The notes under the pieces are model-generated. The model made no database searches. It saw only the letters and a program-made list of their open reading frames with translations, and was not told the DNA's origin. 43,436 nt of DNA from K189A clade bacterium (GTDB taxonomy: Bacteria; Pseudomonadota; Gammaproteobacteria; Pseudomonadales; Azotimanducaceae): assembly GCA_018607725.1 (NCBI GenBank), contig JABBAY010000083.1, forward strand, positions 1 through 43,436. The letters are read 5' to 3'. Of this stretch, positions 7,787 to 16,155 are shown one piece after another (position 1 is the stretch's first letter; every line of letters begins with the position of its first letter). The position numbers and the translations under genes are program-made.

Positions 7787-9355
7787 GTGACACTAGCATT
7801 GACACAGGCACTGTTGGCGGGCCACGGCGTGCAACACGCTTGCACGAATCCGCGGTGTATTGAAACGCATATATCCTGGATCGTGTTGTTGGGAGAATAT
7901 GCCTACAAGATCAAGAAGCCCCTCAATTTGGGCTTCCTGAATTATAGTACGCTAGCCCTGCGCAAATTTTATTGTGCGGAGGAAATACGCCTGAATCGCC
8001 GTACTGCCAAGGATCTGTACCTGCAGGTAGTTGCTATCAGCGGCACAGCGGCGGCACCCGTGGTGACTGCCATTGACTCTGGCCAACAGAGCACCGCGGA
8101 GGTCTTTGAATATGCGGTAAAGATGCGCCGGTTTCCCCAATCCCAACTACTTACGGCGCTGGCACAACACGATCAACTCAATGAAACTGTCGTTGAATCC
8201 TTGGCGCGGACGATCGCCCGTTTTCATCTGAGTCTGGCAAAGACAGTACCTGAAGCATTCCAACCACGAGACCGTATTCAGGGGCCCGTACTAGACAATT
8301 TTAGACATCTGTTGGCGCTGGCCCTGCCAGAGCGACGGCAACTGTTAACCGATTTACAACGTTGGAGTGAAACAGAATACCAGCGACTCGAGGCCTGTCT
8401 GCAACGACGTTGCGAGCAAGGCAATATTCGCGAGTGCCATGGCGATCTGCATCTCGACAATATTCTATTTGATGGTCAACAGTGCATTGTGTTTGATTGC
8501 ATCGAATTTAATCCGGCGCTGTACTGGATTGATACGGCCAGCGATTTCGCGTTTACCGCCATGGACCTGCAAATTCGCACTCACGCAGATCACGCGCGCC
8601 AACTACTGAACGAGTATCTCGCCCTTACCGGCGACTATGACATGCTCCACGTCTTTCACTACTATTTGGTTTATCGTGCCCTCGTCAAAGCTAAGGTTCA
8701 TGCCATTCAGGCCGGACAGTCGAGGGGCCAGGCGATCCATGAACACCATGATCAATGTTGGCGCTACCTTCGCCGCGCCCAAGACTATTGTCAGCCTGAA
8801 CCACGGGGCATGGTCTTGATGTGTGGCTTTTCCGGCAGCGGCAAAACCACCATCGCCCGTCAACTTGCTCAATCCACGGGCTTTATCCACCTGCGTTCCG
8901 ATGTTGAGCGCAAACGGTTGTTCGGCCTAAGCCATGATGCTAATAGTCAACAACTAAACCTCAACATCTACACGGCTGAAGCCGATACACTCACCAAATC
9001 GCGCCTGTTAGACCTCAGCCAAGAGATCTACAACGCGGGCTACGGTGTGATTATTGACGCCACTTTCATCCGCGCGGACTGGCGTCATAGCTTTCTAAGC
9101 CTTGCCCGCCAGCGATCGACACCCATCAGGATCCTTCAGTGCCAAGTGTCCGCAGACGAGGCGCGAACTCGCCTGGCCAATCGACAGGGCGACGCCTCAG
9201 AGGCGACCTTCGAGCAGTTCCTGGCCCAGCAAACTGCCTTTGACCCATTTACCGACGCCGAGCAAAGCCTATTGGTCACCGTTAACACACAGGAGGCAAG
9301 TGAGATAACATCAACTCTGACCGCCCTGACCCACTGGTTCCAGACACCTGACTGA
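7787..9355 (+). CDS. Two-domain protein: aminoglycoside phosphotransferase-like kinase + P-loop (AAA_33) kinase
   Basis: This 522-residue protein fuses two phosphotransferase folds. The N-terminal part (about 1-330) is APH/choline-kinase-like, with the catalytic ECHGDLHLDN segment near residue 218 followed by FDCIEFN, which supplies the metal-binding aspartate. The C-terminal part (about 335-520) is a small P-loop kinase with GFSGSGKTT near residue 346 and the later HLRSDVERKR segment, like the gluconate- or zeta-toxin-type nucleoside and sugar kinases. The fusion is a recurrent but functionally uncharacterised family. The start is GTG, preceded by a GGGGGT ribosome binding site. It is probably cytoplasmic. 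It is not evidence of drug resistance: the APH fold is shared with many metabolic kinases. Confidence 0.88.
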   Translation: MTLALTQALLAGHGVQHACTNPRCIETHISWIVLLGEYAYKIKKPLNLGFLNYSTLALRKFYCAEEIRLNRRTAKDLYLQVVAISGTAAAPVVTAIDSGQQSTAEVFEYAVKMRRFPQSQLLTALAQHDQLNETVVESLARTIARFHLSLAKTVPEAFQPRDRIQGPVLDNFRHLLALALPERRQLLTDLQRWSETEYQRLEACLQRRCEQGNIRECHGDLHLDNILFDGQQCIVFDCIEFNPALYWIDTASDFAFTAMDLQIRTHADHARQLLNEYLALTGDYDMLHVFHYYLVYRALVKAKVHAIQAGQSRGQAIHEHHDQCWRYLRRAQDYCQPEPRGMVLMCGFSGSGKTTIARQLAQSTGFIHLRSDVERKRLFGLSHDANSQQLNLNIYTAEADTLTKSRLLDLSQEIYNAGYGVIIDATFIRADWRHSFLSLARQRSTPIRILQCQVSADEARTRLANRQGDASEATFEQFLAQQTAFDPFTDAEQSLLVTVNTQEASEITSTLTALTHWFQTPD

Positions 9356-9400
9356 GCAGCAGGCACATTTAACCCGCACTAAATGCTACAAGAGGCCCAC

Positions 9401-10408
9401 ATGCCACAAAACGCCAACCAAACCATGAAAATCGTCCAATGCGAACAGCTTGGCAGTCACCTTGATTTAAAAGTTAAGCGGGTCCCAGTACCGGGGCCCG
9501 TCGCCGCCGATGAGGTGAAGGTCAGCATTCAGGCAAGGGGTATTTCCTTCAGTGATCTGGTGCGCATCAAGGGCGATTATCAAGAATCTTCCGGCTTACC
9601 TTTTACGGTCGGCGGCGAAGGCGCCGGCACCATCATTGCGGTAGGCAGCAACGTTGGCCGGCTACGGGTTGGCGACCGAGTGCTGACCCCTGGCGGTTGT
9701 GTCGAACAGGTTAACGTGGCGGCAAAGCACGTGATGATGCTACCGGCGCAGGTCGACTTGGAAGCTGCCGCGGCGTTTAGAAACAACTACGCGACCGCTT
9801 ACTACGGCTTACAGCTCGCTAATCTGCAGGCCGGGGAAACTTTGCTGGTGCACGGCGCCGCTGGCGGCGTTGGTCTGGCAGCCGTGGATCTGGGCAAGCT
9901 ATTCGGCGCCCGAGTGATCGGCACAGCCGGTTCGGAGGAGAAACGTGGGGTGGTCACGGCCCTGGGTGCCGATCATGTAATCGATAGCAACGAGGACTTT
10001 CGAGAAGAGGTCCAACAGCTGACCGGCGGCCTGGGTGCTGATGTGATTTATGACCCGGTCGGCGGTGATGTCTTCGACCAATCCATGCGCTGCATCGCAC
10101 CCTTCGGCAGAATACTCATCGTCGGGTTTACTAGTGGCAGGCCGGCACTGGCAAAGACTAATCATCTACTGGTGAAAGACGCCAGCGTGATCGGTTATAC
10201 GATCGGCGGACTACAGCGCCATAAGCCGGCACTGGCCGAGAGAAATTCCACAACACTGATGGGTTGGCTGGCCAGCGGCCGCATTAAGCCCTTTATCTCC
10301 CACCGCTTACCCATGGAAGATATCGTCGAAGCTTATCAACTACTGGTGGACCGAAAGGTGGCGGGCAAGGTCATCCTGACATCCGATCAGGATGAGCCTG
10401 CCGACTGA
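9401..10408 (+). CDS. NADPH:quinone oxidoreductase-like MDR protein
   Basis: This 335-residue zinc-free medium-chain dehydrogenase/reductase has the GroES-like N-terminal half with VGGEGAGTIIAVG, and a nucleotide-binding half with VHGAAGGVGLAAVDLGKLFGA near residue 145. It lacks the zinc-ligand cysteines of alcohol dehydrogenases. The family transfers hydride from NADPH to quinones or enoyl compounds. I chose ATG 9401 because GAGG lies six bases upstream; an in-frame ATG at 9383 has no such site. It converges on the next gene, with four bases between the two stop codons. Confidence 0.9.
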   Translation: MPQNANQTMKIVQCEQLGSHLDLKVKRVPVPGPVAADEVKVSIQARGISFSDLVRIKGDYQESSGLPFTVGGEGAGTIIAVGSNVGRLRVGDRVLTPGGCVEQVNVAAKHVMMLPAQVDLEAAAAFRNNYATAYYGLQLANLQAGETLLVHGAAGGVGLAAVDLGKLFGARVIGTAGSEEKRGVVTALGADHVIDSNEDFREEVQQLTGGLGADVIYDPVGGDVFDQSMRCIAPFGRILIVGFTSGRPALAKTNHLLVKDASVIGYTIGGLQRHKPALAERNSTTLMGWLASGRIKPFISHRLPMEDIVEAYQLLVDRKVAGKVILTSDQDEPAD

Positions 10409-10412
10409 AGCG

Positions 10413-11552
10413 TTACAGGTTCGGATTAATCAGGTACTTTTCGCCCGTCGCCTGCAAACCGTACACCTTGATCGCATCGATACTCAAGGTCTCGCGCAGT
10501 GAGACCGTTTTCGTATACTTGCTGGCGAACGTGGTCTTGATCTCTGCGGCAACTTTCTGACGCAGCTTCTCGGCTGCCTCGGCACCGATCTTGATTAAAA
10601 ATGGCGTCAAAAGCCATCCGCCGAGGGCCCAGGACATACCAAAGTTACGACTCAGGGTTGTCGTGGAACGTTCCAAACCGCCATAGATATAGACCTGTTT
10701 AAAGACTGTCGACCCATACCGACTAAACTCCTTGGCTGTCTTGTTAGCTGCCACTTCCATGCAGGTCAGAATCTGGCTGGCAAGACTGCCACCGCCGGTT
10801 GCATCAAAGGCAATGGTCGCACCAGTGGCTACCAGTGCATCGGTCAAATCATCCATAAATGACGGCAAGCTTGAGTTACAGACATACTCGGCACCGATTT
10901 CCTTAAGGATATCCACCTGCGCCTGATTACGCACTATATTGACGAGTTTAACCCCTTCATTGATACAGATTTTTTGCAGCATCTGCCCCAAGTTGGACGC
11001 CGCTGCCGTATGCACCAGAGCCGTGTGACCTTCCAAACGCATGGTTTCAACCATCCCCAGCGCAGTGAGCGGGTTGACGAAGCATGAGGCACCTTCTGCC
11101 GGAGTCGTACCGTCTGGCAGAGCTAGACACTGGTTGACGTTCAAAGTGCGATACTGAGAATACATGGCGCCACCCAGGACACCTACTGTTTTGCCCAACA
11201 GGGCCTGCGCGGCTGCGGACGACCCGGCCTGCACAACAACCCCACCGCCTTCATTACCAACCGGCAAGGACTCATCCATTCTGCCACCCATAGCGCGGAG
11301 CATGACTTCAGGTATTTTCGCCGTAATAACAGGCAGATCGGCGGTGCCCCCGGCAACTGCCGTAGACATGTCAGCACCGCCAAATAACAGCCCAAGATCA
11401 GAAGGATTGATCGGTGAGGCTTCAACTCGGACCACAACTTCATTCTCGCCCGGCGCTGCCACGGGCACTGACTCAAGGGATAGCTGCAGCTCCCCGCTTG
11501 ATTTTACCAAAGAACGCAGTTGCAGGCCGGTAGCAGGTACTTGTACTGTCAT
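10413..11552 (-). CDS. Zinc-type alcohol dehydrogenase-like MDR protein
   Basis: This is a second MDR-superfamily protein, 379 residues from the ATG at 11552. That start is preferred because GGAG precedes it by nine bases; the frame is open to ATG 11588. Landmarks are EASPINPSDLG, VGNEGGGVVVQAGSS and the cofactor-domain VHTAAASNLGQMLQKI, where the usual GxGxxG is degenerate (AASNLG). A late FDATGGGSLASQIL segment follows. It is longer than typical quinone reductases and resembles the group that uses NADPH for enoyl or quinone reduction. Substrate and partner are unknown. It lies tail to tail with another MDR gene but is not similar enough to it to suggest recent duplication. Confidence 0.83.
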   Translation of the reverse strand: MTVQVPATGLQLRSLVKSSGELQLSLESVPVAAPGENEVVVRVEASPINPSDLGLLFGGADMSTAVAGGTADLPVITAKIPEVMLRAMGGRMDESLPVGNEGGGVVVQAGSSAAAQALLGKTVGVLGGAMYSQYRTLNVNQCLALPDGTTPAEGASCFVNPLTALGMVETMRLEGHTALVHTAAASNLGQMLQKICINEGVKLVNIVRNQAQVDILKEIGAEYVCNSSLPSFMDDLTDALVATGATIAFDATGGGSLASQILTCMEVAANKTAKEFSRYGSTVFKQVYIYGGLERSTTTLSRNFGMSWALGGWLLTPFLIKIGAEAAEKLRQKVAAEIKTTFASKYTKTVSLRETLSIDAIKVYGLQATGEKYLINPNL

Positions 11553-11612
11553 TAGATCAATCTCCATAAGTTGTTCGTTATCATTCATCAGGCAAAATAC
11601 ACTGCCTCGTCA

Positions 11613-12605
11613 TTATTTGATAGGCCTGTCTGAACGTGTCTCGCTCACAACCACCTGATTACGACCCTGACGTTTCGAGGCGAACAATGCCTCATCGGCC
11701 CGATTCAACCAACTCTCTTGGGGCTCGCCACGCGCATATTCGGCGACACCTAGCGAGATTGACAATTGCCAACCCGTGACACTTCGGTCAGCCTCGATCA
11801 AGGCGCGCAAGTCTTCCGCCAGTTGCGCTGCAGTGACTAGATCTGCAGGGTCCGCCAACACCACAAACTCATCCCCGCCGTAGCGAAATAGCTTATCCGT
11901 GATTCTAATGCGCGCCAGCACGATATCAGCCACCCGTTTCAAGAGCTGATCACCTAGGGCATGGCCCGCAGTATCGTTAATATGCTTAAATTCATCCAGA
12001 TCGAAAATAATCAGCGACATGGGTTGATCAGAGCGTTCGAAGCGCTGTATCGCCTCGATCAATTGCTTGTCCATGGCCCTGCGATTGCCGGCGCCCGTCA
12101 GGCTATCTTTGGTTGAGTACTGCAATAATTGGTCACGCTGCTGGTTGCGCTGGCTTACAAAGGCGTAGGTGAACAGTACGCAACCAAAGATGGACAGATA
12201 CACTTTGGCAAATGCCAAGCCGTCAAGCTGCACCCAGGTTACCGGCAACAGTACGGCGAGCGTCAGGAGACTCAGCGTGAGGGCATAACCTGGCTTGACA
12301 ATAAAATATGTCGCCACCATCAGGGGGTAGAGAAAATAGATCTCTGAGATCCCTTTGACATAGATATGGAGCACCATGCCGCTGATCGCCAGCAACGATA
12401 GTATGATGCCCGCCATCTCGACTTCTCGAACTCGATAGACATAAGATGCCAAGCAGACCGCCGCTAAAAAGCCGACACTGTCGATTAAACAGACCCAGTA
12501 GTCGCCCACCAAAAACCGCATAATCGCAAAGGGCAGCAGCGTCGCCGCTGAAACAGTGCAGATTATCAAGATCATTTTTTCTTCGGTACCACGACGGTCA
12601 AGCAT
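11613..12605 (-). CDS. Membrane-bound diguanylate cyclase (GGDEF)
   Basis: With the ATG at 12605 (a GGGGA lies five bases upstream) the protein has 330 residues. The N-terminal half holds about six hydrophobic segments, predicting an integral inner-membrane sensor region, followed by a short linker and a GGDEF domain. The active-site motif is YGGDEFVVL, and an RxxD inhibitory site (RITD) lies five residues before it, so the enzyme should make cyclic di-GMP and be product-inhibited. The NRRAMDKQL and FDLDEFKHIND segments are typical. The longer frame begins at TTG 12647 and is less likely. What signal the membrane part senses cannot be told. Confidence 0.92.
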   Translation of the reverse strand: MLDRRGTEEKMILIICTVSAATLLPFAIMRFLVGDYWVCLIDSVGFLAAVCLASYVYRVREVEMAGIILSLLAISGMVLHIYVKGISEIYFLYPLMVATYFIVKPGYALTLSLLTLAVLLPVTWVQLDGLAFAKVYLSIFGCVLFTYAFVSQRNQQRDQLLQYSTKDSLTGAGNRRAMDKQLIEAIQRFERSDQPMSLIIFDLDEFKHINDTAGHALGDQLLKRVADIVLARIRITDKLFRYGGDEFVVLADPADLVTAAQLAEDLRALIEADRSVTGWQLSISLGVAEYARGEPQESWLNRADEALFASKRQGRNQVVVSETRSDRPIK

Positions 12606-12693
12606 AGCCTTCCCCGACTCAACCGCGCTATCTTGAACCCTATTCAAAGATAATGACCCGCACGTGCATCAAAAAAACAGCATGCCAGCGCCG

Positions 12694-13542
12694 CTACAGG
12701 CCTTTTTGGGCGAGAAATGTCGTGCAGTGACCCACCAGGCGATGCCTGAACGCTTGCAGGATAGTCGCTGACGATTGCTGTTTGAGGGCAGCCAGATCGG
12801 CTTTTTCAAAAGGGTATTGGAGTAGACTGTCCGGTAACAGCTGATCGAGCAGCACCGCATTGGCCCGCGGATGGACAGCATCAGAACCCGGTACTATGAG
12901 CGTTGGGACTCCGATCGCCTGCAATTGTTCGGCGCTGAGGCCAATAACAGGCAGCTCAGCGCCCTGCAGAAAGTAGTCTCGCCACCGCGACATGACTGCA
13001 ATAAAGCGGTCCGTCGGCATAGACATCAAAATTTCTCGATTCGCCGGATTGTCAATAATCCGCTGGCTAAAAAAATCTGTCTCGCAGACTCCGGCTAGAC
13101 CCTGGCTGACCGCGATGTCGATAAATTGGCCATAGTACTCCTGACCCAGATGCTCCGCCGCGTGCTGCCCGCCAGTCACCCACCAAAGCAGGAGACCACG
13201 GACCGAGCCAGGATATTGATGGGCCAGCAGCAACGACAAACGACAGCCCGCAGAGCCACCGCCAGCAATCACCGGCAGCGCATCAAGATGCTGGAGTAAC
13301 CCGTGAACGTCATCGACCCAGACCTCTTGCTCACTCAACTCGCCATCGACAAAAACATCTGACTGGCCACAATTGCGCCGATCATGCAGCAGAACTCGAT
13401 AGCCCTTGCCTGCCAACTCATCAGCCAGATAGCGCAGATCTTCGAGGCCACCCCGACCGCCAGGCGTGAGCACAACCCAAGCACCCCGGTCGCCGACGAC
13501 TTCATAATAAATGCTGACCTGATCCCGCTTGAAGATGGACAT
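12694..13542 (-). CDS. Alpha/beta hydrolase
   Basis: This 282-residue alpha/beta-hydrolase-fold protein has the oxyanion-side segment LTPGGRGGLEDLRYL near residue 25, the DRRNCGQSD motif near residue 54 and the nucleophile elbow GGSAG with Ser97. The acid and base should lie in the LIVPGSDAVHP region and beyond. It resembles haloalkane-dehalogenase/epoxide-hydrolase-like esterases; the substrate is unknown. I start it at ATG 13542, because the longer frame overlaps the end of the decarboxylase gene upstream. That gene ends 20 bases away on the same strand, so the two may be co-transcribed. Confidence 0.86.
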   Translation of the reverse strand: MSIFKRDQVSIYYEVVGDRGAWVVLTPGGRGGLEDLRYLADELAGKGYRVLLHDRRNCGQSDVFVDGELSEQEVWVDDVHGLLQHLDALPVIAGGGSAGCRLSLLLAHQYPGSVRGLLLWWVTGGQHAAEHLGQEYYGQFIDIAVSQGLAGVCETDFFSQRIIDNPANREILMSMPTDRFIAVMSRWRDYFLQGAELPVIGLSAEQLQAIGVPTLIVPGSDAVHPRANAVLLDQLLPDSLLQYPFEKADLAALKQQSSATILQAFRHRLVGHCTTFLAQKGL

Positions 13543-13562
13543 ATTAGATTCGCGCCGGTTGT

Positions 13563-15821
13563 TTACTGATCCTGTTTGACACAATAAACATAATAATCCA
13601 TTCGACCGTCCACTTCGCGCTTCACCAATCCATGCACGTCCGTCTCAAAGCCGGGGAACTTCTCGTTGAAGTCCCTGGCAAATCGCAGGTATTCGACGAT
13701 CGTCTTGTTAAACCGCTCACCCGGTATCAACAAAGGAATACCGGGCGGGTAGGGGGTCAACAGGATGGAAGTAATTCGCCCTTCCAGCTCATCAAGCGGC
13801 ACATGTTCAATTTGTCGATGGGCCATCTTGGCGTAGGCATCCGACGGCTTCATCGCCGGCAACATATCGGACAGATACATCTCTGTGGTCAATCGCGCAA
13901 CATCGTAAGCCTTATAAAAATCATGGATCTGCTGGCATAGATCCCTCAGGCCAATGCCTTCGTACCGCGGATGGGCCTGAGCGAACTCAGGCATGATGCG
14001 CCACATGGGCTGGTTCTTGTCGTAGTCATCTTTGAACTGCTGCAAGGCAGTCAATAGCGTATTCCAGCGCCCCTTGGTGATACCAATGGTGAACATAATG
14101 AAAAACGAATAGAGCCCACATTTTTCAATGATAACGCCATTCTCAGCCAGGTATTTGGTCACAATTGACGCGGGAATGCCGGTGTCGCTGAATTCACCTT
14201 GCAAAGATAAACCGGGATTAACAATAGTGGCCTTGATCGGATCAAGCATATTAAAGCCCGACGCGACTTTGCCAAAACCATGCCATTCATCCTCGGCGCG
14301 CAGGATCCAGTCATCCCGGTCACCAATACCTTCCTCTGCGAAATGATCAGGACCCCAGACCTGAAACCACCAGTCTTGGCCGAACTCAGCATCGACTTTT
14401 TTCATCGCTCGGCGAAAATCCAGCGCTTCCAAAATCGACTCTTCTACCAGCGCCGTGCCCCCCGGCGCTTCCATCATGGCGGCCGCCACATCGATAGACG
14501 CGATGATGGAATATTGCGGCGAGGTGGAGGTGTGCATCAGATACGCCTCGTTGAAGGCATCCCTATCCAATTTGACGGTCTCTGACTCTCGCACCAGTAT
14601 CTGCGAGGCTTGGGACAAACCAGCGAGCAGTTTATGAGTCGACTGCGTCGAAAAAATAATAGACTCTTTGGCCCGCGGCTGATCCTTGTCGATGGCATGC
14701 ATATCTTTATAGAAACCATGGAAAGTGGCGTGGGGCAGCCAAGCTTCGTCAAAATGTAGCGTGTCGATTTTGCCGTCAAGGAGCTCCTTGATCGTCTCGA
14801 CATTATAAATAATGCCATCATAGGTCGATTGGGTAAGCGTCAAAATCCGCGGCTTCTTATTCGCCGCATCTCTGGCAAAGGGGTTCGCCTCAATTTTTCG
14901 AGCAATGCTCTCGGTAGTGAACTCCTCGAGAGGAATGGGGCCGATGATTCCAAGATGGTTACGGGTCGGCATCAGAAATACGGGAATCGCACCGCACATG
15001 ATAATCGAGTGCAATATGGACTTGTGGCAGTTCCGATCGACGACGACGATATCATCCTGGGCGACGATGGAGTGCCAGACCATTTTGTTCGAGGTGGAGG
15101 TACCATTAGTCACAAAGTAACAGTGATCCGCACTATAGATGCGTGCCGCATTACGCTCTGATGCCGCCACAGGGCCTGTGTGATCCAGCAGTTGACCCAG
15201 TTCTTCTACTGAATTGCAGACATCCGCGCGCAGCAGATTTTCACCAAAGAACTGGTGAAACATTTGCCCAATGGGAGACTTCAGAAAGGCCACACCGCCA
15301 GAGTGGCCGGGGCAGTGCCATGAATAGGAGCCGTCCTGGGCATAGTGGACTAATGCCCTGAAAAACGGCGGTGACAAGCCATCAAGATAGGCTTTAGCCT
15401 CGCGGATAATATGCCGGGCTACAAACTCTGGCGTGTCCTCGAACATATGAATAAATCCGTGTAACTCGCGCAGGATATCATTCGGGATATGCCGTGAAGT
15501 CCGGGTCTCGCCATAAAGGTAAATAGGGATGTTGGCGTTTTTATGCCTGATTTCCTTAACGAAGGCCCGTAACTGCAACAGTGCGCCATCGGTCTCCTCT
15601 GCAGAGCCGGTGCCAAACTCTTCGTCATCGATAGACAGAATAAAAGCCGATGCTCGGGATTGCTGTTGCGCAAATTGCGACAGATCACCGTAACTGGTGA
15701 CGCCCAAGACCTCCATCTGCTCTTTTTCGATGGCGTCGGCCAGGGCACGAATGCCTAGACCCGAGTTATTTTCAGATCGAAAGTCTTCATCAATGATGAC
15801 AATAGGAAAACGAAATTTCAT
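13563..15821 (-). CDS. ldcA: Orn/Lys/Arg decarboxylase, LdcA-like
   Basis: This 752-residue PLP-dependent fold-type I decarboxylase has an N-terminal receiver-like wing domain (about 1-145) and a catalytic domain with WHCPGHSGGVA (168-178). It also has DEAW (358-361) for the cofactor nitrogen and the Schiff-base lysine Lys397 in STHKLLAGLSQ. Length and sequence match, from memory, the Pseudomonas LdcA lysine decarboxylase more than enterobacterial CadA or AdiA, so cadaverine formation from lysine is likely. Arginine or ornithine specificity cannot be excluded. The start at 15821 has GGAGG seven bases upstream. A sigma-70-like promoter lies about 75 bases upstream. Confidence 0.9.
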   Translation of the reverse strand: MKFRFPIVIIDEDFRSENNSGLGIRALADAIEKEQMEVLGVTSYGDLSQFAQQQSRASAFILSIDDEEFGTGSAEETDGALLQLRAFVKEIRHKNANIPIYLYGETRTSRHIPNDILRELHGFIHMFEDTPEFVARHIIREAKAYLDGLSPPFFRALVHYAQDGSYSWHCPGHSGGVAFLKSPIGQMFHQFFGENLLRADVCNSVEELGQLLDHTGPVAASERNAARIYSADHCYFVTNGTSTSNKMVWHSIVAQDDIVVVDRNCHKSILHSIIMCGAIPVFLMPTRNHLGIIGPIPLEEFTTESIARKIEANPFARDAANKKPRILTLTQSTYDGIIYNVETIKELLDGKIDTLHFDEAWLPHATFHGFYKDMHAIDKDQPRAKESIIFSTQSTHKLLAGLSQASQILVRESETVKLDRDAFNEAYLMHTSTSPQYSIIASIDVAAAMMEAPGGTALVEESILEALDFRRAMKKVDAEFGQDWWFQVWGPDHFAEEGIGDRDDWILRAEDEWHGFGKVASGFNMLDPIKATIVNPGLSLQGEFSDTGIPASIVTKYLAENGVIIEKCGLYSFFIMFTIGITKGRWNTLLTALQQFKDDYDKNQPMWRIMPEFAQAHPRYEGIGLRDLCQQIHDFYKAYDVARLTTEMYLSDMLPAMKPSDAYAKMAHRQIEHVPLDELEGRITSILLTPYPPGIPLLIPGERFNKTIVEYLRFARDFNEKFPGFETDVHGLVKREVDGRMDYYVYCVKQDQ

Positions 15822-15894
15822 AGCTACCTCCCAACCGCCCAAAATTTGCCGAAGGAGACTTTTCGGGTGTCCTGCTGCACTGAAAAGCGCCTAC

Positions 15895-15921
15895 AGTATA
15901 GATGAAATAAATCTTAGTCAA
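15895..15921 (-). promoter_or_regulatory. Putative sigma-70 promoter of the decarboxylase gene
   Basis: On the minus strand TTGACT (complement of 15916-15921) and TATACT (complement of 15895-15900) are separated by 15 bases. Both hexamers are near consensus and the spacer is short. The predicted leader is about 65-70 bases. The rest of the 334-base gap between the two divergent genes (15822-16155) shows no gene. Confidence 0.5.
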
Positions 15922-16095
15922 AGCCCAAAATCAGCCATTTTTCGTCGCCTAATACCGAACACAGCCGGCGCCCATCGACGAGCTTAGAAAATCACCAAAC
16001 CCAGCATTTTCGCGCCACGCTGGCCAACTATTACCTCTAACTTGCACTTATCTGACGCACAACTAAAACAGCACTGGATATTGAAGCTGTGGCGC

Positions 16096-16101
16096 TATAA
16101 G
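16096..16101 (+). promoter_or_regulatory. Possible -10 element for the elongation factor gene
   Basis: TATAAG lies 55 bases before the ATG at 16156. The matching -35 region 16-17 bases upstream (around ACTGGAT) is a poor match, so this is a weak call. Confidence 0.3.
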
Positions 16102-16155
16102 ATGGCGCGCCTTTTCACAAGCACTTTTTGATCCTTTTACACAGAGCGTAGAGCC

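Noticed and set aside
7787-9355. Aminoglycoside resistance gene
   Set aside because: The APH-like fold is common in metabolic kinases, the protein has a second kinase domain, and there is no mobile or resistance context.
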